The notes beneath the pieces were generated by a model. The model did no database searches and was not told where the DNA came from. It worked only from the letters and a program-made list of their open reading frames with translations. From positions 1-64,000 of the forward strand of contig JAOCPU010000026.1 of assembly GCA_035772785.1 (NCBI GenBank): 64,000 nucleotides of DNA, given 5' to 3'. How positions within the stretch are numbered: the first letter of the stretch is position 1; each line of letters begins with the position of its first letter. Origin of the DNA: Phlebiopsis flavidoalba (Eukaryota; Basidiomycota; Agaricomycetes; Polyporales; Phanerochaetaceae). This document shows positions 24,484 through 34,696 of this stretch, in pieces. A program made the translations under genes and the position numbers.

Positions 24484-25790
24484 CTACTGGCCCGACTTGC
24501 TTCGCCTAGATTCTACGAACTGCACGGTTTGCAGACCGGAGCCCACGAGACGGCTTTGAATGACTCCATCCAAATCCGAGAGGTTTGTTCGTGGATCGTG
24601 GTCGTGTTGTATGATGCGGTCGTCCTGATAATCCATAGCAAAGATAATGCAGCGAAGGGTGTGGGCAAGATGGCGATCATATGTTTGATGTATATGAGAA
24701 AAAAAAAGCTGATATGCGAATTGCGCAGTCCACCAAAATACTCGAGTCCGTCGGCGCTGGTATCAACCAGGGACATGTAGAGGAAATACAATCGACTCTA
24801 GAGCTGTAACTGATGATCCGCAGAGTTGTGTTGGAATAGAGACGTGGCCGACGGTTGGACTCTTCAAACGACTGCCTAAGCGGGCCAATGACGCCAAGAT
24901 GCTTCAAGTCTGAGCCAATATCACGGAGTAAGTTGATCACGACGTGACTGAGGTAGGCCCGAGTTGGTTGACATCCCAAATGTGTAAGGATTGGATACTA
25001 GCCATGTTGATAAATGGCTGGATGTGATGCATTGGGAGGCCTGTGCGCATGAATAGTTTACGGACGCCCCAGTTTGGGCCAGACGAAGACGAGAGTACCG
25101 GCGGTGAGCTACTGTAGTCGGGTAATTTCTTCAGTTTCAACAGCTTTTTGACAGACTGGGAGATGAACAACTTGTCCACTGTGCCCACGAGCTTGACAAG
25201 ATGCGGGAGGAGGTCAAGCGGAGTATGAGGACGGTCTCTTGAGATGGCCACAACATTGTGGAGGTCCAATAGATCCAAGTGACGATGCCGCAACAGATGA
25301 AGCCCGTGAATCCCCATGTCTGGGGCACTCGTTTTTCTCGACATTTGAAATCCAAGTCGCACAACGTGAGGATTGTAGGTTTTGAGTGTGTTTGAGGAGC
25401 GTGTATAACGTGTCGAGGCGATTGGAATGTACCCTGAGTCCACGATAACAATACGCAGAATCAACTCTCCCGTGGACCTCCAAATACGGACAAATGGAAG
25501 AATGTGGGGACTCCGCGTCAGAAATCGAGCATGCTCCGAAGCGGCGAGGATTTGGCGATGTTGGGGTACTCGTCACTCTCTGGGCGCAGACTTCGGACTG
25601 TCCTGAAGAGATGAGGTATGATCCTTTCCCGCCATTGGCGTGAAACCAGCGAGTGCTGAGACAAGGTGCTCTTGTCCAGTGGCTTGAGAATCAAATACCA
25701 AAGATCAGCTGGCAGACGGTCCAGTGGTGACTTGCTTCTTGGACGTCGGTACCCATATACGACTGGTGTATTGCAGAGATTGACGCGTCA
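24484..25790 (-). CDS. F-box protein with leucine-rich-like C-terminus (unrelated to the local family)
   Basis: Predicted SCF adaptor. The N-terminus holds a clear F-box: LDRLPADLWYLILKPLDKST, then LSQHSLVSRQWRERIIPHLF and RTVRSLRPESDEYPNI. Later pieces LDLLDLHNVVAISRDRPHTP, LLPHLVKLVGTVDKLFIS, INMASIQSLHIWDVNQL and LRDIGSDLKHLGVI resemble the irregular leucine-rich segments of agaricomycete F-box proteins. The last exon runs cleanly as TLRCIIFAMDYQDDRIIQHD through to LQTVQFVESRRSKSGQ and stops at 24484. The start is only approximate because no ATG lies in frame right before LDRLP; a frame change is likely. It does not share the IPPEV or MPKL motifs of the family at 5-21 kb. Confidence 0.72.
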
Positions 25791-25891
25791 GCCGTTACCG
25801 CGCTATGGAGGTGTGTTAAGTTGCTAATACCTCACTTGGCCTGCGAGGAAGAAGAGGTTGGATGGTGAAAGTTACGTTGAAGGATTGGCGC

Positions 25892-25898
25892 TATATAA
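25892..25898 (+). promoter_or_regulatory. TATA-like box
   Basis: TATATAA within CGCTATATAAACC, about 110 bases upstream of the ATG at 26006. The spacing fits a fungal TATA promoter for the short open frame there. Confidence 0.4.
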
Positions 25899-26005
25899 AC
25901 CGACGAGCCATCATGTGGCCACCACAAGCTCACAGAAGCTTACGTAAGCAGCCTAGTACGAGCAACTACTCATAGAGTACACAAACGAGGGTGTAGGTGT
26001 AAGCA

Positions 26006-26131
26006 ATGTCCTCCAAAGCACAGCACCTGTATTCCGACCACCTTCAAACTATCTTCGAGTCGACGTCGAAGGAGCGTACTACTACTTCATGGGAAGCTAC
26101 AGTGCCGTCTCAACTCATTTACAGTTTAACG
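26006..26131 (+). CDS. Possible small gene or first exon (42 codons)
   Basis: The ATG at 26006 opens MSSKAQHLYSDHLQTIF and stays open for 42 codons up to a good splice donor (GTGAGTGTG) at about 26132. A TATA-like box lies about 110 bases upstream. After a possible acceptor (AATCGCAG, about 26217) the joined frame meets TAA at once, so either the product is a 42-residue peptide or the true exon 2 was missed. No family recognised. The downstream DNA is occupied by a minus-strand candidate gene. Confidence 0.25.
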
Positions 26132-26149
26132 GTGAGTGTGTGTAACGTA

Positions 26150-26800
26150 CAACGCCCGTTCGCGTGGTGCGGGGAAACGCTCTAGTTATTAGGTAATCCA
26201 TGTCTATATAATCGCAGTAAACGAAACGGAACACAATCTTGTCCAGGCCGCTGTGCGTTGTGACGCGCGCAAAAAAAAAAAAAAGAAGGACGTGAGGACG
26301 TCGTCCAATGCTGTCACATCGTCTTGCAATAATCCCCCCGCGTAGTCATCAGTCGGTGTGGAACCGTGAACCAGAGCAATGGTCTGAGTGCGCACGGCAG
26401 AAGGCAGCGCCGCGATGACATCCTGAGCATACGAGCACGCGCGGGTATAAAAGCGGGGGTAAGAATATACCTTCCAGACAACGCAGTCTGACCACATGAA
26501 AGTGTATGCTCTCAGGGTGCGCAAAACTGAGCTGAGGGTGTACGCGCGACGCGAAGGCCTGGAGCTGGCGCGAAGGCGAGGGGATAGTGTTCAAGAGGTG
26601 GAGGATCGAAGTCCGGGTTGTCAGGAACAAGGACCCAAGTTGCAATATGCTGCATTGTAGAGTTTGAAGATTGTGATTGCAGTAAATTTGCGAGCCATGA
26701 ATAGTCGTGTGGGTGTAATTCGTCAATGTCTAGTGACACGGAGATTGCTAAATCCGATGAAGGGTCAGACGTTCGGAATAGCACCAGGGCGATGCTGGGA
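26150..26800 (-). CDS. F-box/LRR-like fungal protein, partial or uncharacterised
   Basis: I do not recognise a defined family, but the reading looks real: LDIDELHPHDYSWLANLLQS, STMQHIATWVLVPD, DVIAALPSAVRTQTIALVHG and, after a frame change at a run of 14 A, DKIVFRFVYCDYIDM. The succession of a summed height statement (ALPSAVRTQTIAL), ALDDVL and a closing (K)IVFRF is typical of the C-terminal half of agaricomycete F-box-like proteins. No F-box was found upstream, so the N-terminus is missing, beyond a frame change, or the gene is truncated. Both ends are approximate. Confidence 0.38.
26271..26284 (+). repeat. Homopolymer A14
   Basis: Fourteen A on the plus strand. Read on the minus strand it gives a phenylalanine run and changes frame inside the candidate F-box-like gene, so a length error is likely. 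Confidence 0.9.
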
Positions 26801-27091
26801 TCCTACGATGTGTTGTCAGTGGTTAGAGTGGAGGCGTGGCGAGCGGGGTGTGGATCGTAGATGTCAACAGTTGAGCATAGAGGCAGCTTCAATCTCCGTT
26901 GATGTAAAAGCTCGCATTAAAAAGTGAACGCCAAGGCGCACCTCGGCTTACTAGCAATTTGGTGTGACACGAACATCCTTTCAGGCGTGGAAAGAGAGCT
27001 TACAGCACCTCATTGACTTCTCCTATACCCCATGAAGTCATCGTATTATACAGGCTATACACCGGTACTTTCCAACGAGCTGCATCCAGCA

Positions 27092-28978
27092 TCATTGTAC
27101 AGAAGCCAACGCAGCGGAGGCAAAGAGCATCTCAAGCGCGCCGCGGGCCTTGACAAGCTCCTGCTGGAACTTGAGCTCGGCCGCCCACCTTTTTGCGTAG
27201 GCGGAGGAAGAGGGTATCGATGAGTGGTGACTGGCCGAGAACGGGCGTGTACATCTCTGTGGGGCAGATGAGGTCATGTCAGGAATGTCTGGGTGTGCAC
27301 GCACCGATCACGACATTGGAGACGTCGCACACCATCTCACCGAACCGTGGGTCGGCGACGTGCTTGAGTAAAAGGCGTAGTAGTATGGGCTCAAGAAGCA
27401 CATCATCGCGGCCAGCAAGTGCAGTTCGAAGACCGTCACGATGTATAAGTTCTTGTATCAGGGAGAACGTCGTTGTAGGGGGGGGCGGTACTTGCTGTAC
27501 GCACGTGAATGAGTACTACACGTTTAATTTGCAGGAATGTGTACTCACCTTGCGCAGTACCGAGTCCAATGCATCCGAGTATTTGAAGCCCTTCAGGAGC
27601 CTGTCGTATTCCTTCAGACGCTTCTTTCGTTTACTTTCCACCCGGAATTCGTCGACATCTCCCACAGGTTTTGACTTCTGCTTTGACTTGACATGGCCCT
27701 GGCCGATCGAAGGAAGACTCCCAAGGGAAGACTCATAAGCTCCAGCACGTAGAGCGGCTGGCGAGAACAAGTCGTTTGCTGCAGACTCGGAAGCTTTCGC
27801 CTGCCGCCTCCGCACAGACAGGGTTCCATCAGTCATGCCGGCAGCGATATGCGTCTCGTCAGGCTATATGACCATGAGAAGACATGTCGCGCTCAGAGAG
27901 TGAAGACGTACCGATACAGCAAGACACAAAACAGGTGCGGGATAGCGCATGGTGTGTACGACTTTGTATGTGCTCACGTCGTAGACCTTGACCATCTGAT
28001 CCAGGCCACCTGTGAGCAGTCGGCTCGTCGAACCGTTGAACGCCATAGCCGTAATCGTCTTCTGGTGGTTCGAGATCGCGCGTGTGCAACGTCCACCCGC
28101 GACGAGGTCCCAGACGCGCAAAAATAGGTCCCGCTGAAGAGAGCGCGACGGTACCCGAGGGGGAACATGAGCACCTGCTCAACCGGCGCGGTGCTGTGGC
28201 CGCCACCCTCTCCTGACGGTCCGCCCATGATCATTTCACACTCGCCTGTCCGTGCGTCGAACAACCGCCACAGTAGCGTCGTAGGAGCCGGTGAGGATGA
28301 GGTTGGGGTTCGAGGGTGCAACTTGGCCTGAGCGGACGTAGTCGGTGTGGTCGGTGAAGGTCACAATGCCGGACTGTGAGGGGACGTCCCAAAGTTTGAC
28401 TGTGGTGTCATCCGAGCATGAAAGAATTTGTGTGTGGTCGACGGGGGAGAATTTGGCGACATGGACGGGTTGTTTATGCGAGTCCAACGTTCGCAGGATA
28501 GCTCGCGAGTTAATGTCGAATACCTGAGTAGGGTACATGCGCAGTCAGCCTTATTTATTTCAGAGTTCGGCGAGGTCCTCTATCCACGGTCTCAAAACCT
28601 CGCCCAAATAACAAAGTGGAGAACCAGCTTACCTGGATTAGACCAGTGTCATCTCCCGCTACCACAAGCTTTCCGTCTCCTCGTATGTGGCCACTTCTTG
28701 CAACGTCCTTAAACGTGAAATAGTTTTTTTGTGATCTTTTTCACACCTTGGGCGTGTCCCCGGTGCGTATATTTGTACACTGGGTCGCGGCAGTGACGGC
28801 ATAACGGGTGTGGTTTGGTAGGGGAGAAATGTACAGACAGAAGTAAACAGGAGCGTACTCCTTGATGAAAACAGGGTACTTGAACTGGCGCCAGTACCTG
28901 CTTTCTGCGTTGTGCTTGGCCGGGGGGCGCCGGTCTTGCGGTGCCGCGCCTGACACGACGGACCGGTTTATAGTCCAT
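27092..28978 (-). CDS. UTP15: U3 snoRNP/SSU processome WD40 protein UTP15
   Basis: Nucleolar protein of the t-UTP part of the small-subunit processome, needed for 18S rRNA maturation and linked to rDNA transcription. Start MDYKPV at 28978, the usual UTP15 opening. Then YWRQFKYPVFIKEYAPV, the WD40 propeller (HVAKFSPVDHTQILSCSDDT, TVKLWDVPSQSGIVTFTDHT, DYVRSGQ, LILTGSYDATV, RLFDARTGECEMIMGG, TRAISNHQKTITAMAFNGST, SRLLTGGLDQMVKVYDVSTY, KVVHTMRYPAPVLCLA), then MTDGTLSVRRR, KKRLKEYDRLLKGFKYSDAL, and the UTP15 C-terminal domain, seen as LIQELIHRDGLRTALAGRDD. It ends LEMLFASAALASVQ at 27092. Length and domain order match the family (about 530 residues). Several frame changes, and an intron at about 28526-28630. 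It is divergent from TCTP, 275 bases apart. Confidence 0.94.
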
Positions 28979-29253
28979 CGCCGCGTTCGAGCCCGAGCTC
29001 GTCGTCGTCGCAGACAGTGCAGCAGTAGGCGCCCGCCAATACCGACCCCCAGAAAAGGCAAGAGCGAGATTTTTTGATGTCACGTTTGTGACTGCGTGAT
29101 AAAGATCGATGGGCTGGTCGGGTAGCGCCGAATAGTAGCACCGGCTTCAAAAACTTGGATTCGACTCTCCTTGTCCCTTGCCTCTGCCCCTCGTCCCCTC
29201 CGCCTCTTCTTTCGTTCTCGTCTTTTTTCTCTATCTATCCCTAAAACCTCAAC
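28979..29253. promoter_or_regulatory. Divergent promoter region, UTP15 / TCTP
   Basis: The 275 bases between the two start codons must hold both promoters. The TCTP side is pyrimidine-rich (CTTTCGTTCTCGTC, then CTCTATCTATCCC) just before its ATG, common at highly expressed fungal genes. No TATA box close to either start. Confidence 0.55.
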
Positions 29254-30046
29254 ATGTTGCTTTACGAGGACGTTATCACCGGCGACGAGATGTCTCCGAT
29301 GCCTTCCCCATGTGCGTTGTGCTCTTACTTGCATGATCATAGCAAAGTGTATTGACCTGGGGAACAGCAAGGAGGTTGATGGTGTCGCGTTCGAGGTTAA
29401 CTGCTCCATGGTGCCACCATGAAGGAGGGTGCTGATGTCGACATTGGTGCGTTTGAATGCCTGATCCGCACTCTCTAGTTTAGTTCTCACCGATGATCAC
29501 TTTACAGGTGCTAACCCCTCTGCTGAGGATGCTGAGGAGAGCCTTGAGGAGGGTATGGTCACCGTCAACAACGTTGTCCACTCCTTCCGTCTTCAGTCGA
29601 CTGGCTTCGACAAGAAGTCCCTATCTCGGCTACCTCAAGGTATGTTTTTGAAACATTCGATGTCCGCACAGCTCTAACACATTTCATACAGGGCTACATG
29701 AAGGCCGTCAAGACCGAGCTCCAAAAAGTCCAACCCCGATCAGGTCGCGAGGAGTTTGAGGAAGAACGCCCAGGCATTCGCAAGAAGATTGTCGGCACCA
29801 ACTTCAAGGACTACGAATTCGTGCGTACTGAGCAAATACAGTATCTTGTACATTGCTCATTCCACATCTCTAGTTTACCGGCGAGTCCATGAACCCCGAG
29901 GAGGTATGGTCGCTCTCCTCAACTACCGTGAGGACGGCACCACCCGTAAGTTATTCACGAAAATCCAGAATAGCTTGTACTGATCACGATTCATGTAGCC
30001 TACCTCACATTCTGGAAGCACGGTCTCAAAGCAAGTCAAGTTGTAA
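29254..30046 (+). CDS. TMA19: Translationally controlled tumour protein (TCTP) homolog
   Basis: Small, abundant cytosolic protein associated with ribosomes and stress response (TMA19 in yeast). The start MLLYEDVITGDEM at 29254 is the family N-terminus. Then DLGNSKEVDGVAFEVNCSMV, the first TCTP signature GANPSAEDAEESLEEG, TVNNVVHSFRLQSTGFDKKS, YLKGYMKAVKTELQKVQP, KKIVGTNFKDYEF, FTGESMNPEEG with MVALLNYREDGTT (second signature), and YLTFWKHGLK with a stop TAA at 30044-30046 after one frame change (EVKL end). Total length fits the family (about 168 residues). Five introns of 50-70 bases are seen, for example at about 29640-29693 and 29820-29873. Small indels occur near 29300, 29620, 29735-29760 and 30031. 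Convergent with pyranose oxidase. Confidence 0.97.
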
Positions 30047-30451
30047 AACACCACTTCACCTGTATTCTGTTTACGTTCTTTTTTCTGTTGGATTACTTCG
30101 GTGGTGTGGGACAGCAGTGTGCTTCCCAAATGTGATGTATCAAGATTGAACAGCATCTTTATGTGTATCCATGAGAGTTCCAAAGACCTCGTCCAGCAAG
30201 TCCTGTCGCGGGAAACCTCGAATCAGACTCGTTCCTTTCAAGATCACTGCGCTCTCTGTGACTTGGCTGCTGCAGCTCTGAGGGAGACCTTTCGCGCTGA
30301 CGGTCAGATTGATTGTAGACGCCAAGATTCATTGCATGTGGCGCAGTCAAATACCGTACAAATTCAGTGACATCGACTCTCATACAACTCCTATTTGTAC
30401 ATGGTGTGTTAGCGGGCGGAAGAACCACGCAATCGACCCTCGATCGCCTCT
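30047..30451. other. Intergenic region between convergent genes
   Basis: About 400 bases between the 3' ends of TCTP and pyranose 2-oxidase. The open frames here show no motif. It should contain both polyadenylation regions. Confidence 0.5.
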
Positions 30452-33196
30452 TCAAGCATTGGGCTTCAGCTTCTTGATGATGCTGTCAGCACTAAACGGA
30501 TGGCGTAGCAAATAGAGGTCAAGGTCGGATTGGCACCGAATCCTGTCGGGATCACATCCGTTTGCCTACGCAGAAGTGTCAGAAATGCACTACGGTGTTT
30601 GAAGCTTCATACGTACCGCCGACGTAGAGGTTTTTTTGGAACTTATGGACTTGTGAGTAGGTGTTGGCTACCGTCGTTCTTTCGTCGAGGCTGTTGGACC
30701 AGAAAAAAAAAACGGAATATTAATTAGATTGGGCTGTTTGGTAAGATGAGGATGTATAAGTCAACTCAACCCCGCACGGACTGTACCCGCGAAGGTGTAG
30801 GGACACTTTGAGGGCCACGTGTCATGGAACTGAGGCTCCAGAGCCCGGGATGATTAGCCGCCAATCTAACCTTTGAGAGCGACCTGGCACATGCTGTCAT
30901 CTCCGTCAGCATGGAGGATCAAACAAAATCACGAATATAGGCAGATACTCGTCCATCATCTTGCGAGCCCGCGATCTGTCGTGTGTCGCTCATCTGGAAG
31001 TGGAACGTATGGCTGAGGCATGCCATAATGCGTCCTCGTAGTCCGGCCCCCGCTGGAAGACGAAGCTTGTTACTTTCTCTTCTCCTCGGCTCGACGTAGC
31101 CAAACCAGCGGTAGTCCACGATGAGGCGACAGTGTCGATGTTTCTCTGCAAACCGCAACCGTAGGAGAAGAAGGCGTCGCGATGAATCTCAATAAGATTT
31201 TTAAGGATATGCAGAGCAAGATGCCGTGGAACGAACGTACCTGGACATGGCCAAGGGCCGCTCCTTGGTGAAAGGGATTGTAACCTGGGGTTCGGGATCC
31301 CTGTAAAGATGGAATGAACGGGCTATGCAATATTTATACTACGAATAGTTGCTTACCGTAGAAGGGGATCGGAATGGGGTCTATTCGGGTTGCGGTCTTG
31401 GTGTGCCTTGACCTTCTCCTTCCACCAAGGACTCCAAGCCGTATGGGATCATTGGGAACATTGTTAAATCAAATGTGCATCCAAGACGGACTTGACAAAA
31501 AGACATTCTAGGAAGAGAATGTTAGTTGGCAAGACACAAGCTATCAGCTGGGTCTCACGGGTTTGTTCGGTAATATAGCTTCCCTGCGTGGCGAGTAAGC
31601 CACCCAATAGCTATGACAAGCGAGAGGTCATGCTCACGCAGGTTGGGCATAAGCTTCGTCTCGATGATGGGGTGTTTCGTCCATTCATTCTCATTCTCGG
31701 GGAGGCACGAAGTCTCCTTCGGAACATGCGACTGGGCCAAAACCTGTACAAATATGAGTAACTCACACACCGGGCTCCAATTAACACAGACCTGGGCTGT
31801 AGCAACTGCGCCACAAGCTATGATTTAGACTTGGCGGCGGACGTAGAACGTGTGGTCCCTGCGGTCCTCAGCGTGTGGGAGCAGACACTTAACCTCTGCA
31901 GCTTCGATCTCGATTATTTTGTCCAGCGTTGAAGTGTTTAGGAATTGACCCTCGTGCAGCGATGGTTCGTAAGGAGGGTGAAGATTCCTTCTTCTTGCCG
32001 TCGGTGAAGAGCGTCTCGAGGATACGGTCCGTCGCATGCCACTCGACGTACAGTCCGGGTCGGGCATACGGTGGCAGGCCAGTGGCAGAGGGTTGGTGAA
32101 GGGTGTGTTTGTCCTTTTCGCGGCTGCGTCATCGTACAGTTCCTGATACCTGCGAAGGACGTAAGGTTGTGCCGGATGGACCTGTCGAATTTTCCTTCGT
32201 CGAGGTGCCGATAATCTTCTCGGCTTCATCGTAGAGGATCCTTCCAAAGCTTCTTATTGGTGGTAGTGTCCGTATCAAGGGTGGGAAGCTCGATGTCCTA
32301 GCAGAAGCGGCGGGGTTGCGGCACGTCCAGTGGGTCGTCATACCCGCCAACACCACGCGTCACACGCTTCGGCACCAAGGTTGATGAAGGGATTCTGCGC
32401 CGGATTCTTTCCAAGCGAGACGAAAGGCTATGTTTCTTTGCTGTGACTAAGTCAGTTACTGCATGTCATGATTCGCAGAACCGCCTTACGATATTCTGGA
32501 AACTAGCAGGGGTCCCAAGTCGCAACGTTCACGTTTGACGTGGGGACTGAGACCGTACTGAGGGCTCCCTGTGAATAGTATGGTATTCATGATATACTCG
32601 TGGCGCTATATGAGAAGTGTGACATACCTTAATCACGCTAAATAAAACCAAAGAGCCACTAATCAGCAGTAGTTCACAGTGCCGCGTACCAAGAAACAAC
32701 TCACTTGACGAAGCGGTCAATATCCTGAAGGAGTCTGGTACATCTCGATCTCGTTTCTTCATTTGGTCGTGGTACCAGAGCAGGGACAACACAACCTGAT
32801 TTGGAGCGAACGTTTACGGAGATACTCGTCGGAATGGCCCCGCAGCGTTCGGGGAGTCAACGCGAGGCTTGGAACTTAGTAAAAGAATCGCTGGATGTCG
32901 AGTCAGGGTGCATACCAGCGCAGACATCCACGAAAGACTTACGCACACCGATTTCGGCCATGACGACATGTAGACCGGCATCGACCAACTTCTTCGCGAA
33001 GGTGGCACCGATGGGACCTGAATACAGGTGTTAAATGTGACATAAACGGTTTTAGGATCGACAGAAACTGACCACTTCCGGCGATGAAGACCTGTGAAGT
33101 GGAGCAGCCGTAAGAAATATGAAGAAAAAAATCGTGATCGGGCTTACAGTGATCCGTCTGCACCATGTCGCCATGGGCAGGGCTATGGAAAAACAT
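30452..33196 (-). CDS. p2ox: Pyranose 2-oxidase (EC 1.1.3.10)
   Basis: Flavoprotein of the GMC family that oxidises D-glucose and related pyranoses at C2, reducing oxygen to hydrogen peroxide; a homotetramer of white-rot hyphae. Start MFFHSPAHGDMVQTD at 33196, then an intron, then the ADP-binding motif VFIAGSGPIGATFAKKLVDA. Further: LQDIDRFVK, GMTTHWTC near 32330 (the His that binds FAD covalently), LYDEAEKIIGTST, RSIRHNLVLRRYQELYDD, PLPLACHRMPDPD, VEWHATDRILETLFTDGKKK, FTLLTNHRC, RDAFFSYG (substrate loop), LIVDYRWFGYVEP and MPQPTFHFQM. Near the end come a (C)LHLAGTVRAG segment, carrying the catalytic His, then QVHKFQNLYVGG, GFGANPTLTSICYAIR with the catalytic Asn, and a stop at 30452. The order matches Phanerochaete-type enzymes of about 620 residues. 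Many introns and about twelve frame changes. All key residues remain visible, so it is probably functional. Divergent from its pathway partner. Confidence 0.96.
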
Positions 33197-33271
33197 GTCG
33201 GGTAAGAGTTGCCTATAGGGAAAATGGGGGTGCAAGGCTGTTTGGTGCACGGCTACGTGCTCCCTGAGAGC

Positions 33272-33280
33272 TATATAAAT
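33272..33280 (-). promoter_or_regulatory. TATA-like box of pyranose 2-oxidase
   Basis: Read on the minus strand as ATTTATATAG, about 80 bases upstream of the ATG at 33196. Position and sequence fit a fungal TATA box. Confidence 0.5.
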
Positions 33281-34650
33281 TCTTTGGGCGGCGTCTTGAC
33301 TTAACATAAATGTCCGGTCACATTCCTTTGAGGCGCGTGCTAGCGACCTCAACCTCCTCAAACGTCATTGGAACCTGTCTGTACTAGCGATGAATGTTAT
33401 GGAAGGGAAAAATAGCCAAGGGTCCACAATACATACACACTAAATGAAGTGGCCTCCCTACGGTTGGCAATCCCCGCTCCAACACCTGGAGTGTTTACCT
33501 GACAGCTGGGCATCATGCACATGTACGGCCGGATGGTTCAGTCCAGGCTGAAGTCCAGCATCTATAGTTGGTCAGAGAAGGTTCCGAGTAAGAAGTGAAT
33601 AGCTTTCTCCTGTATCCAAAGAGGATACGCTTTGATTTGAAGTCTCGTCATCGTGTCATAAAGTGACATGGATAAGAAAGTGTCGCGCGGGAGCGAACAG
33701 CAGAGCTTCAGAGTGCGTCTCCCATATCAGCCTGACCTATAGTTTTCTGCGGACATTAAAAAAACACCCAAAATGATGCGACAATAGGGGGAAGCGTTGG
33801 CTGCATTGATAGATACGGGCTGTGATACACGTCGTGACTTAGTAAATACCGCCGGTGTTATGAGGAGTAGCTCGCCACGTCGATTTTTTTGTCCATTTGA
33901 CCCGTCTTGGTTCTAGCTTTAATGCAGAACAAGCTGTAGTCCTATGCAATCATAACTCTAAGAAACATGTTAGTACCCAGTTTAGTCGTTCCAGCACTCG
34001 CGCAGACTTACTGTATGATATTTCGACTTAGACAAGACGCAACAAAGGGGGAGATCATTCGGTGTAAAGACTGTTGGCGCTGAGCATCACGTCGTGGCGG
34101 GATTTGCCGAAAGTCGGGGGTTGTGCCTAAAAAGGCTCCTTTGGTATCGTATGATGAGCTACCATTCCTCGCCCTCGTCTCAACTCCACCTGACAAGCCA
34201 GCAGACTACGCGGACTTTGATTTCTAGGCCTTACACTAAAACTCTAACAGTCCCTCAACAATAGTCCCCTTGGAAGACCCTGAGGCCCCGTGCCCCGAGT
34301 TACATACATATTGCATACTACATACGTTTTCAAGAACGGCGTAGATCATGCAAATAGCCAGGACTCTCCATCTCGCCGTGATCATGCCAATCCCATGGTT
34401 TGATATTCTCAACAACATGCTTCAAATCACAACCGTCTGTCTGGTTCCAATTTGGTTCCAGTGCATGAAGCCGGACGGACTCGATGCCCTTCGGGCAATG
34501 GTTCAAGGTACTACTTGCGCCCTCGGTTCAGTTCCAGCGCGGTTGGGAGAAGGGGAGGGTGGAAAGTCAGGTTTGCGCCCTAATCGTCATGAGAGTGTTT
34601 TCTAGTACTCACATGGAATTTGAGAGCAGGATTCATCTGCTGGAAACATG

Positions 34651-34657
34651 TATAAAA
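34651..34657 (+). promoter_or_regulatory. TATA box of aldos-2-ulose dehydratase
   Basis: TATAAAA within ACATGTATAAAAGACG, 40 bases upstream of the chosen ATG at 34697. It is a perfect core match with short spacing, so the 5' leader would be very short. Confidence 0.6.
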
Positions 34658-34696
34658 GACGCTCTTGCACCAACCGTCTCTCCAGCTCAGCCAACC

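Larger units (their letters stand above)
33197..34696. promoter_or_regulatory. Shared intergenic region of pyranose oxidase and aldos-2-ulose dehydratase
   Basis: The 1.5 kb between the two divergent start codons contains no gene that I can support, and so is likely the joint control region. A TATA-like box sits near each end (separate entries). Open frames inside (34008-34196, 34236-34418, 34348-34605) lack motifs. Binding sites for a common regulator are likely but I could not identify one. Confidence 0.6.
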
